DNA of 20,286 nucleotides, taken from the NCBI GenBank assembly GCA_937967775.1, contig CALCJH010000364.1:1-20286 (forward strand), read 5' to 3'. The translations under genes were made by a program, and so were the position numbers. The DNA is from an uncultured bacterium (GTDB lineage Bacteria; Armatimonadota; UBA5829; DSUL01). This document shows positions 13,298-20,286 of this stretch, piece by piece (within the stretch, counting starts at the first letter, position 1; each line of letters opens with the position of its first letter). The notes under the pieces are model-generated. The model did no database searches and had not been told where the DNA came from. It saw only the letters and a list, made by a program, of their open reading frames with translations.

Positions 13298-14980
13298 ATG
13301 CGAGCGCTCTTGATCTTTCTTGCAACTGGCATACTTTGCCTGTCAATCCACCTGCCCGTGACGGCCCAGAACCTTCTGGTGAACAGCTCTGGCGGCGACC
13401 AGACCCTGCGCTTCGACCTTTACGGCATCTATCAGGGAGTCTTCGCGACGAGTCAGGGACTGGATGATCCCTCCAGCCTGTGTGTGGCCCCGGATGGCAC
13501 TACTTTCATCGGGATGCGCGACGCTCAGGGGCAGGGAAAGGTGCAAAAGCGGTCGGCCGCGGGTTCGCTCCAGGCGGAGTATTCCATTCCGGGCCTGTCC
13601 AGTGTCGGCGGGGTCGTGCTGGACGCGGCCGGAAATCTGTATGTCAGCGACAGCGCTGCCAACCGGGTTCTGCGATGGGATGCCTCGGGAAACTTTCAGG
13701 GCGTCTTTGCATCTGGGAACGGGCTCAGCCGCCCACTTGGCCTGTCCTTGGATGGCGAAAGAGGGTTGCTCGTTGCTTCTGCGGACTCCGGAGAGATTCT
13801 CAGGTGGAACGCGGGCGGCTCTTTCGACAGGGTGTTTGCGTCGGTGGCCTCGCCTGTGGATGTGGAGTGCGGCTCGGATGGCAGGGTCTACGTGCTGCAC
13901 GGAGGCGCGGGCGGAGGAGGGGTTCTGGAGTTGCACCCGGACGGGTCCGTCCGGTGCGCAAGGATTGGCGGGGTGAGTCTGGCATCTCCCACCGGTCTGG
14001 CTCTTCGGCCGGGTGACGAGGCGCTTTTCGCTACGGACGCGCAGAAGGGTGTTCTGTTCTGGGATGACACGGGTGGATGGCACGTGCTGGTCCCGAATGG
14101 GCAAAGCGGACTGAACGCCGCAAGGGGACTGGCCTTCCAGACCGCTGCCGTGCTGTCCCGGAACACCATCAACTATCAGGGCCTTCTCACGGATTCCACC
14201 GGCGCTCCCCTGCCGGACGGGCAGTACGCAGTGGCCTTCGCACTTTACTCTTCCGAGTCTGGCGGGCAGCCTCTCTGGGTCTCCGCTCCTCAGACGGTCA
14301 CGACCAACGCCGGGGTTTTCACCACGCTCATAGCGGGGGTGCCCGAGACTGTTTTCGAGGTTCCTGAAGTCTGGGTCGAGGTGCGCGCCGGGTCTGTCGT
14401 CATGTCTCCGCGCCAGCGGTTTTCCGCTGTGCCCTACGCATTCCATTCCCGCTACGCATCTTCGCTGGCCACGGAAGGCGCTCCCCTCATCTGTTCCATC
14501 GGAAATGTCACCGCGCTTCGCCTGGGCTCGGACTCCAGCTTCTGGGCGCGGGCAAGCGGCGGAGCCACATTTGTTACCGGCTTCGACGCGAACGGCCTGC
14601 CGGCCTCCGGCGTCATGCTGGCCCCGGGCAGCGGCGCGTGGTCCACGCTTAGCGACCGGGCGGCGAAATTGGGCTTTCAAAGAGCGGATCCGGAGGAGAT
14701 CCTGCGCAAAGTCCGGGAGCTGCCCGTGGGCTACTGGAGCTACAGAACGCAGGACCCGGGCATCCGGCACATCGGTCCGACTGCTCAGGATTTCCGGTCG
14801 GCATTCGGGCTGGGCGAGGATGACAAGCATATTAGCACGGTGGACGCGGATGGCGTGATTCTGGCGGCGATTCAGGGTCTGCTTCGCCGGGTGGAGGAGA
14901 ACGACTCCCGCATTCGGGATCTGGAGCGGCGCCTTGCGGGGCGGCCCGATGCGCCTGAAAGGGAGGCGGAGGACCGCTGA
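13298..14980 (+). CDS. Exported NHL-type propeller with NYQG-type and S74 chaperone domains
   Basis: A 560-residue exported protein, first gene of the second three-gene operon. The signal peptide ends near PVTA-QNL. A propeller follows (QTLRFDLYGIYQGVFA, GNLYVSDSAANRVLRW), then the NYQG-type domain from residue 289, a linker with FVTGFDANG, and a C-terminal S74-type intramolecular chaperone domain. In the last, S452-D453 and K457 (LSDRAAK) match the Ser-Lys pair used for self-cleavage, H491 lies in RHIGP, and ISTVDADGVILAAIQGL leads into a coiled coil. In phage tail spikes this domain assembles trimers and then cuts itself off. The start is ATG 13298 with GGAGA 5 bases upstream; the frame continues back to the promoter motif but is not coding there. 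The TGA overlaps the next ATG. Confidence 0.85.
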   Translation: MRALLIFLATGILCLSIHLPVTAQNLLVNSSGGDQTLRFDLYGIYQGVFATSQGLDDPSSLCVAPDGTTFIGMRDAQGQGKVQKRSAAGSLQAEYSIPGLSSVGGVVLDAAGNLYVSDSAANRVLRWDASGNFQGVFASGNGLSRPLGLSLDGERGLLVASADSGEILRWNAGGSFDRVFASVASPVDVECGSDGRVYVLHGGAGGGGVLELHPDGSVRCARIGGVSLASPTGLALRPGDEALFATDAQKGVLFWDDTGGWHVLVPNGQSGLNAARGLAFQTAAVLSRNTINYQGLLTDSTGAPLPDGQYAVAFALYSSESGGQPLWVSAPQTVTTNAGVFTTLIAGVPETVFEVPEVWVEVRAGSVVMSPRQRFSAVPYAFHSRYASSLATEGAPLICSIGNVTALRLGSDSSFWARASGGATFVTGFDANGLPASGVMLAPGSGAWSTLSDRAAKLGFQRADPEEILRKVRELPVGYWSYRTQDPGIRHIGPTAQDFRSAFGLGEDDKHISTVDADGVILAAIQGLLRRVEENDSRIRDLERRLAGRPDAPEREAEDR

Positions 14981-16653
14981 TGGCCGGGCGGGTTCTGGCA
15001 GCGTCCATCATCCTGCTGTCCACCTGCCTGATCCCGGTGCCGGGTCAGGAGCTGCTGGTCGCCAGTCGGGGCAGCAACAGCATTCTGGTGTTCGATGCCG
15101 AAGGCAACTATGCTGGAGTGTTTGCCTCGGGAGCGCTCGCGCCTGCTCCCTCCTGTCTGGCGGTCGGCTCGGACGGGAGCGTTTATGCCGGAGTGCGGGA
15201 GCCATCGGGACTGCGGGGGGTAGTCTGCTGGGAGGGCGGAGGCGCATACCGTTTCCGGTTGACGGCTGCGGGGCTGAGCGACCTGACCGGTCTAGCTGTG
15301 GACGCGTCCGGGAGCGTCTGCGCGAGCTCTACCGGTGAAGTAGTCCGCTGGAATCCAGACCGGTCGTTCTTCGGCACTTTCTCTTACGGAAGCGGCTTGG
15401 CAGAACCTGCTGGTCTTGTCTTTTCGGCGGATGGCAAGCTCTTCATTGCCAGCGCCGGCAGCGGGCAGGTGCTGGTATGGAACCGGGATGGTACCCTCGA
15501 TCGCGTGTTCCGGTCTTTCGGGGCAAGCGCCCGGCCCCTGGACGTCGCCCTGGCCGGGGACGGGAGCGTCTATGTCTTGCTACGCCTGAGTACAGGGCAG
15601 ACCGGGGTGGGGGTTTACAGCTCGGCCGGATCATTTGTCCGTTTCCACTCCGGCGGGGCCGTGATGCCCTCGCCGACAGGGCTTGCCCTGCGTCCCGGGG
15701 ACGATGCGGTATTTGTGAGCGACTCCATTTCCGGTCTGTTGCGGCTGGGTGCTGACGGCGTGTTCCGTGTTGTGGCGCCCGCAGGCGCTCACGGCCTGTC
15801 CCAGGCTTCGGCGGTGCGATTCCTGCCTGACCGCCACGCTTCGCACAACTCGCTGGTCCTTCAGGGTGTGCTGGCGGCGCAGGAGGGCGTTCCGATTGCG
15901 GATGGAGTGTATCAGATCAGGTTCCGCTTCTACGCTCAGTCCTCCGGAGGTAGTGCGCTCTGGTCCTCTCCGACTCTGCCTGTCGAGACCCGGTCGGGAG
16001 TCTTTACGGCGCGGCTGGAGCAGGTTCCCGCAGGTCTGTTTGCACGCGATTCCCTCTGGCTGGAAACGCTCCTGGGAAGTGTGGCTCTCACCCCCCGGCA
16101 GCTGCTGGGCTCCCAGGGTCTGGCCATCCGATCCGTCTCGGCTTCCGGCCTTCGCGCGGCATCCGGTGGAGCGGCCGTGTTCCGGGTGGGAGCCCGTCAG
16201 GCGCTCACGTTGACCGCCGACGGGTCGTTTACGGCTCTTGCGCCCGGCGGGGCGCTTTTCGCCACGGCTTTCGACGCCGGAGGCCAACCCTCGATGGGTC
16301 CCCGGTTGGCCCCGGGTGCGGGTGCGTGGTCCACGCTTTCAGATGCCTCGCTCAAAGTGTGGCACGGAGCCGCCGATCCTGAGGACATCCTTTCTCGGCT
16401 ACAATCCCTTCCTGTCTTCTTCTGGAGATACCGTGCCCAGAGGACAGGGGCTCTCCATCTCGGTCCAATGGCGGATGACTTTTGCAGGATGTTCGGGCTG
16501 GGTGAGATGCCTGGCGCGATCTCCACAGTTGATGCCGACGGCGTGGCGATGGCGGCGGTGCAGGGCTTGCTGCGAAGGATCGAGCAACAGGAACAGACCA
16601 TCCGGCGCCTTGAGGAGCTGATCAACCGCACGCAGGGGAAGGAACTGCGATGA
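14980..16653 (+). CDS. Exported NHL-type propeller with NYQG-type and S74 chaperone domains
   Basis: A 557-residue exported protein and tandem paralogue of the preceding gene. The signal peptide ends near IPVPG-QEL. The propeller starts with NSILVFDAEGNYAGVFASG. The NYQG-type domain starts at residue 290, where the usual NYQG has drifted to NSLVLQG. The S74-type domain has S454-D455 and K459 (LSDASLK), H493 (LHLGP) and ISTVDADGVAMAAVQGL, ending in a coiled coil (IEQQEQTIRRLEEL). All residues expected for self-cleavage are present. The start ATG shares its A with the previous TGA, and GGAGGA at 14968-14973 serves it, so translation is coupled. Its own TGA overlaps the next ATG by 4 bases. Confidence 0.85.
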   Translation: MAGRVLAASIILLSTCLIPVPGQELLVASRGSNSILVFDAEGNYAGVFASGALAPAPSCLAVGSDGSVYAGVREPSGLRGVVCWEGGGAYRFRLTAAGLSDLTGLAVDASGSVCASSTGEVVRWNPDRSFFGTFSYGSGLAEPAGLVFSADGKLFIASAGSGQVLVWNRDGTLDRVFRSFGASARPLDVALAGDGSVYVLLRLSTGQTGVGVYSSAGSFVRFHSGGAVMPSPTGLALRPGDDAVFVSDSISGLLRLGADGVFRVVAPAGAHGLSQASAVRFLPDRHASHNSLVLQGVLAAQEGVPIADGVYQIRFRFYAQSSGGSALWSSPTLPVETRSGVFTARLEQVPAGLFARDSLWLETLLGSVALTPRQLLGSQGLAIRSVSASGLRAASGGAAVFRVGARQALTLTADGSFTALAPGGALFATAFDAGGQPSMGPRLAPGAGAWSTLSDASLKVWHGAADPEDILSRLQSLPVFFWRYRAQRTGALHLGPMADDFCRMFGLGEMPGAISTVDADGVAMAAVQGLLRRIEQQEQTIRRLEELINRTQGKELR

Positions 16654-17495
16654 GAACCCTTCTAACAGCAGCCTTGCTGATGGTCGCGATACCAGTTCCC
16701 TGCTGTGCTCAAGGAGTCACTCTGCAGCGGCTGGTGCTTCCTGCTCTGGCGGGTGGTGCATCCGCTTCTGATGTTGATCTGCAGGCCACCGGGGGGCAGC
16801 CTGTGGCGGGGCGGGTTCAGGCCACTGGCGTGCGGCACTGGATCGGCTTCTGGCTTCCAGGAGCCACCGGGGAACCACCCATATTGCCGGATAGTCTTGC
16901 CCTCGCGAAGCTGCTACCGGACGGAGCCCGAGTCTCGCTGACCGGCCTTGTCGCCACAACCGGTCAGCTGCAACCCGGCGGATTCTTCTATGTCAGCCGG
17001 CCGGACCGGGCCAGTGGCATCAGGCTCCTGCCGCTCAGCGACGCAAAGAGCATCGTCCCTGGCACTGTGCTGTCCGTCATCGGGACTATGGACACCACAC
17101 CTGATGGGGAGCGGCAGATCTCTGCCGCATTGCTTTCGGTGCACGGGTTCCGAGATCCTCTTGAACCGCTTGCGATAGCAGGCCGGTATCTGGGCGGCGG
17201 GGCCTTCGGGAACGCTCCCTGGTTCCAGCCGGGAGCCGACGTTGCGGCGGGGGTGAACAACGTCGGACTCTTCGCCCGCACCTGGGGAACAGTAACGGGG
17301 TGGGAAGAGCGAATACTGACCCTGGAAGATCCTTCAGGAGTGCCCGTCGCAGTGATGTTGGATAATGCCCCGGCGGACCCTGCTCCGGGTTCTCTTCTGG
17401 AAGTCTTGGGCCCGGTCAGCCTTTATCGCGCCGGGCAGCAAGTACGGGCTCTGTTGATTCCACGCTCTCCCACAGATCTGCGCCAGCTGAACTAG
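16650..17495 (+). CDS. Exported protein with two OB-like segments
   Basis: A 281-residue exported protein of unknown function, last gene of the second propeller operon and paralogue of 12196-13071. The signal peptide ends near PCCAQ-GVT; the cysteine pair is near the cleavage site but does not form a clear lipobox. The N-terminal segment keeps VRHWIGFW. Two OB-like segments follow: about 75-170 (DGARVSLTGLVATTG ... FFYVSRPDRASGIRL ... GTVLSVIGTMDTTPDGERQI) and about 190-281 (VNNVGLFARTWGTVTG ... LTLEDPSGVPVAV ... GSLLEVLGPVSL ... LIPRSPTDL). ATGA overlap with the previous gene shows coupling. Its TAG stop lies in a CTAG shared with the convergent symporter gene. Confidence 0.7.
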   Translation: MRTLLTAALLMVAIPVPCCAQGVTLQRLVLPALAGGASASDVDLQATGGQPVAGRVQATGVRHWIGFWLPGATGEPPILPDSLALAKLLPDGARVSLTGLVATTGQLQPGGFFYVSRPDRASGIRLLPLSDAKSIVPGTVLSVIGTMDTTPDGERQISAALLSVHGFRDPLEPLAIAGRYLGGGAFGNAPWFQPGADVAAGVNNVGLFARTWGTVTGWEERILTLEDPSGVPVAVMLDNAPADPAPGSLLEVLGPVSLYRAGQQVRALLIPRSPTDLRQLN

Positions 17496-19534
17496 GCCCG
17501 GTCCGGCTTTCCCGCGTCCGTAGTGGCAGTGACTGTGGCCGGTATGCCTTCGGCCGGGGAGGATTCCGGCGTCGTGACAATCGCCTCCCGGACCATCCCA
17601 TCATCGCTCGCATCCCTGGGAAGGGTCTTCAACGTCTGGAAGAGACGCCGGATGTCCAGCACTCCTCCTATGGTGAACCAGACGATTGCGGGAATGCTGA
17701 TGGCCAGCTTCAGTCGGATGTCGAACCACCAGTATTTGAGCCACACGGCATCGCTCAGAGGATGGATGATGTTGATGAAGCTGAAGACCAGGAACCACAT
17801 GAAGTAGAGCCCGTGGTAGGCCACCAGCGCGACCGCAAGGATGCGGTCCGTACGGTTGAACTCCGGGGTGATGCCCGTGATCTTGAGCCAGAGGCTTTTT
17901 GGCGCCTCATAGACCTCGCGCTCATCGCCGGGGAGACGGTACGGCCCCCTATGCAACATCTTCTCAAGGTTGAAGGGAGGCTTGCCCCGGCCTGTGACAA
18001 GGGAGATTCCCACATAGACGGCGATCGCGCTCAGCATCGCGATGAACCACAACACCTGCCCATTTATGGGAAATGGTCGGCCGTAATGGGCCTGCCAGAA
18101 CTGCGGCACAACAAGTCCGGCCACACCCAGCACTGCCCCCACGGTCAGCGCGCAGTAGGCTCCAGCCGTGGTTCCCCGCCGCCAGTAGAGCCCCCCGATT
18201 ATGACTGCGCCCGAGCCTCCCAGCCATATGGTTCCGGTGATGGCGAAGAAAAAGAGGATCTTCTGCCCCATCGGATACCAGAGGCTGAACAGAAAAGCGA
18301 ACACCGCCACCCCGATGACCGATGCCCGCAGCAGGCGTATGTGCTGTTCCGGCGTAAGCTGCTTCTTGCGTAGGGGCATCACAACGTCCTGGATGAAGAT
18401 GCTGCCCCAGGAGTGCAGATAGGTGTCGTGGGTGGTGAAGGACACGAATAGCATCGTAGCCGCCAACAACCCCTTGATCCCGATTGGCAGAATCTGAGCC
18501 ATCGCCAGTGGGACCCGCATCTGCCCTTGCACGTACTCGTTGGGGATCGTTTTCAGACTCTGGTTGACGGCCTCCGCCTGCGCAGCGAACTCCGGCAGCT
18601 TCATGATCGCGACAGCCGCCAGTGGCATCATCAGCATCACCAGCGCCTGCGGGATCCACCTCCATACCGCGATGATCCCGCCCATTTTGTGCTCATGCGG
18701 GGATTTCGCCGAACTGAAGAACCCTTGAGACCCCTGCCAGGACATATAGCCGTAGAAGCTCCCGAAGACCGCGATTGCGAAATAGAAAAAGTTGAAGTCC
18801 TCCACCTGGCTGGTCTTGAACGGGTGGATCATGGAAGCCTTTTCAGGGGCCATGGCCAGGGCCTGGGCCATCTGGTCCCAGCTTACCAGCAGGACCAGAC
18901 TCGCGGAAACCACCACAAATGCGATGGCGCAGAAGATCCCCTGCACGCAGTCCGTCACCATCACCGAGACCTGACCGCCCATCGTCACGAACGATACCGA
19001 AAGCCCCAGGTCGAAGAGCATCAGGGCGGGGAAGGTCGGGATCTGAAACGGTAGCCCTGGGAGAGAAAACGCCTCCGGCAGGCCGCAGAAGTACATTATG
19101 AAGCGGGCGGATACTGCCGGAAATATTCCGAAGTTCAGGATCCCTGAAATCCAGCACAGGATGCCTGCGAACACTCGGAAGTTGCGGGAATACCGCATCT
19201 CGAAGAACTGCGCCATCGTCATCGCGCGCGTCTCGCGGAAGCGGTAGTAGACCCAGCCTGTCAGCAGGATGATAACGCCGCCCGGGATGCTCATCAACTC
19301 CCACCACTTGGGAGGGAGTCCGGCGGAGTAGATCATCTCGAACGCCCCGACGAAGGTGACGACCCCCACGCCTCCCATCTGGGTGGCGATAGTAAGCAGG
19401 TAGCGTCCTGCCGAGCGGTTGGCCGACAGGAAATCCGCCACCCCCTGCATGTAGCGCTTCGTGCTCAGGCTGAAGATCCGGAGCGCGATAATCGCAAGGA
19501 TCACGATGCCCCAGTCGAGAAGGCTGAGATTCAC
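17492..19534 (-). CDS. Sodium:solute symporter (SSS family)
   Basis: Inner-membrane sodium-coupled uptake carrier of 680 residues; the substrate cannot be told. The chain is strongly hydrophobic with about 13-15 membrane helices. It shows SSS hallmarks: an unwound first helix region (TIATQMGGVGVVTFVGAFEM), RFRETRAMTMAQFFEMRYSR, SWQGSQGFF, and the helix with FVSFTTHDTYLHSWGSIFIQD, where the usual sodium-site serine/threonine pair falls. The hydrophilic C-terminal end is longer than in minimal family members. The start is a GTG at 19534 with AGGAG 10 bases upstream. A receiver/AraC regulator gene lies 49 bases upstream on the same strand, so the two are likely co-transcribed. Its TAG stop is read from the same CTAG as the convergent gene's. 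Confidence 0.85.
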   Translation of the reverse strand: MNLSLLDWGIVILAIIALRIFSLSTKRYMQGVADFLSANRSAGRYLLTIATQMGGVGVVTFVGAFEMIYSAGLPPKWWELMSIPGGVIILLTGWVYYRFRETRAMTMAQFFEMRYSRNFRVFAGILCWISGILNFGIFPAVSARFIMYFCGLPEAFSLPGLPFQIPTFPALMLFDLGLSVSFVTMGGQVSVMVTDCVQGIFCAIAFVVVSASLVLLVSWDQMAQALAMAPEKASMIHPFKTSQVEDFNFFYFAIAVFGSFYGYMSWQGSQGFFSSAKSPHEHKMGGIIAVWRWIPQALVMLMMPLAAVAIMKLPEFAAQAEAVNQSLKTIPNEYVQGQMRVPLAMAQILPIGIKGLLAATMLFVSFTTHDTYLHSWGSIFIQDVVMPLRKKQLTPEQHIRLLRASVIGVAVFAFLFSLWYPMGQKILFFFAITGTIWLGGSGAVIIGGLYWRRGTTAGAYCALTVGAVLGVAGLVVPQFWQAHYGRPFPINGQVLWFIAMLSAIAVYVGISLVTGRGKPPFNLEKMLHRGPYRLPGDEREVYEAPKSLWLKITGITPEFNRTDRILAVALVAYHGLYFMWFLVFSFINIIHPLSDAVWLKYWWFDIRLKLAISIPAIVWFTIGGVLDIRRLFQTLKTLPRDASDDGMVREAIVTTPESSPAEGIPATVTATTDAGKPDRA

Positions 19535-19583
19535 CCCTGCGATGCTCCTGCGAAGATCTGGAAGTGAGAGGTGTTCAGTGGTC

Positions 19584-20286
19584 TCACGGCGCGGAAAGCC
19601 TTGTGTTACGATACTGGCCCGGCCTCATGCCGGTGACCTCCAGGAAAACCTGGCTGAAATAGTTCTCGTCTTCGAAGCCCACGCGCTGCGCTATTTCCGA
19701 AAGGTTCAGGGATGGGTCGCGCATCAGCTCCTTGGCTTTTGCCACCCGCACCATGCGGAGATACGTCCGGAACGAAACTCCGCAGACCGCCTTGAAAAGC
19801 GGCCCCAGATAGCTGGCGCTCAGACGGACCTGGTCTGCGGCGGTCTGCAGGGATATGTCCTCGTGATAGTGAGAGTCCACGTAGCGGCGCACCGCCTGGG
19901 CGATCTGATAGCTGCGTGTTTTGGCACGATGGGCTGCAGCCGGGGATGTCTGGAACGGGGGCTGCCCGATGAGCCGTTCCAGAACCTGGCGCTCCCGCTC
20001 GTGAATCCGAATGCACCTGAGAATGCCGACGGCCTTTTGAAGAGCCTGGTCCAGCTCGTCTGCAGCCAGCGGCTTCGCGAGCAGGTCGACGGCGCCCAGC
20101 CGGACGGCCAGACGCGCGTGCTCGAACGCGGGGCTGGAGGCGGTGCAGATAAACAACGGATCCCTGTCCAGCAGCCCCTGGAGCTGACGACCCAGGGGGG
20201 CATCGGTGAGCGAAGGCATTTTAAGGTCCAGGACCACGATGTCGGGCTGGAGGCGCAGCGAAAGATCTATCGCGTCTGTGGCAGCC
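19584..20286 (-). CDS. Response regulator with receiver and AraC-type DNA-binding domains (5' end outside window)
   Basis: Cytoplasmic two-component regulator of the YesN type. The visible 233 residues begin inside the receiver domain: PDIVVLDLKMP carries the phospho-acceptor Asp (codon 20226-20228), CTASSP the conserved Thr/Ser, and LLAKPL the conserved Lys. A linker leads to a C-terminal AraC domain with two helix-turn-helix motifs (ISLQTAADQVRLSASYLGPLFK; LNLSEIAQRVGFEDENYFSQVF). The frame is open to the window edge, so the true start and probably a partner sensor kinase lie to the right. The internal GTG at 20237 would cut the receiver domain and is not the start. It probably controls the symporter gene 49 bases downstream. 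Confidence 0.88.
   Translation of the reverse strand, partial: AATDAIDLSLRLQPDIVVLDLKMPSLTDAPLGRQLQGLLDRDPLFICTASSPAFEHARLAVRLGAVDLLAKPLAADELDQALQKAVGILRCIRIHERERQVLERLIGQPPFQTSPAAAHRAKTRSYQIAQAVRRYVDSHYHEDISLQTAADQVRLSASYLGPLFKAVCGVSFRTYLRMVRVAKAKELMRDPSLNLSEIAQRVGFEDENYFSQVFLEVTGMRPGQYRNTRLSAP

Noticed and set aside
13343..14830. Minus-strand open frame of 495 codons
   Set aside because: Antisense to the propeller-S74 gene at 13298, which has signal peptide, domains and operon context. The minus frame has none.
13298..16653. Prophage tail-fibre genes because of the S74 domain
   Set aside because: Signal peptides, propeller domains and the lack of any phage gene nearby speak for bacterial exported proteins.
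16650..16712. Lipoprotein signal in the second OB-like protein
   Set aside because: The Cys pair in VPCCAQ lacks the small-residue pattern of a lipobox, and cleavage after the following Ala or Gln is as likely.
9694..17495. PEP-CTERM or LPXTG tails on the plus-strand exported proteins
   Set aside because: Each C-terminus was read; none has PEP plus hydrophobic stretch plus basic end, or LPXTG. Only the 5148-6089 protein has such a tail.

Overview
The window is GC-rich, densely coding bacterial DNA. Three traits together point to a diderm of the Terrabacteria side, most likely Armatimonadota: a LexA box of the Gram-positive type (CGAAC-N4-GTTC), a PEP-CTERM sorting tail, and secreted proteins with the 'NYQG..L' and S74-chaperone ends. 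This placement is inference; Chloroflexota or a planctomycete-like lineage cannot be excluded from sequence alone. No tRNA, rRNA, CRISPR array, insertion sequence or prophage gene was seen.

Region 1 (1-5000, + strand) is an SOS mutagenesis operon. After the last codons and terminator of an upstream gene comes a consensus-like promoter (TTGACA, 17 bp, TATACT) with a LexA-type palindrome just downstream. It drives a catalytically dead Y-family polymerase (ImuB) with a clamp-binding motif, a small DUF6504-like protein, and the error-prone polymerase DnaE2. No imuA or lexA lies in the window. A long imperfect stem-loop sits between imuB and the small gene.

Region 2 (5000-17500) encodes exported proteins. 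Two genes are on the minus strand: an NHL-type beta-propeller with a PEP-CTERM tail, and a 1000-residue secreted protein resembling DUF6067/GH123-like glycoside hydrolases. Two three-gene operons follow on the plus strand. Each consists of two NHL-type propeller proteins and then one secreted protein with two OB-like segments. In the first operon (9694-13071) the propellers end in a 'NYQG..L' domain. In the second (13298-17495) that domain is followed by an S74-type self-cleaving chaperone domain, and the genes overlap at their stop/start codons. All five propeller proteins open with the same motif, so this is one paralogous family with exchanged C-termini. A shared motif precedes both operons.

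Region 3 (17492-20286, minus strand) holds a sodium:solute symporter and, upstream of it, a response regulator with receiver and AraC-type DNA-binding domains that runs off the right edge. The symporter and the last gene of region 2 converge and share a CTAG as stop codon on both strands.

The best candidate for an undescribed system is the duplicated propeller/propeller/OB module. The sequence shows exported, probably surface-associated products, but their ligand and job cannot be read from it.
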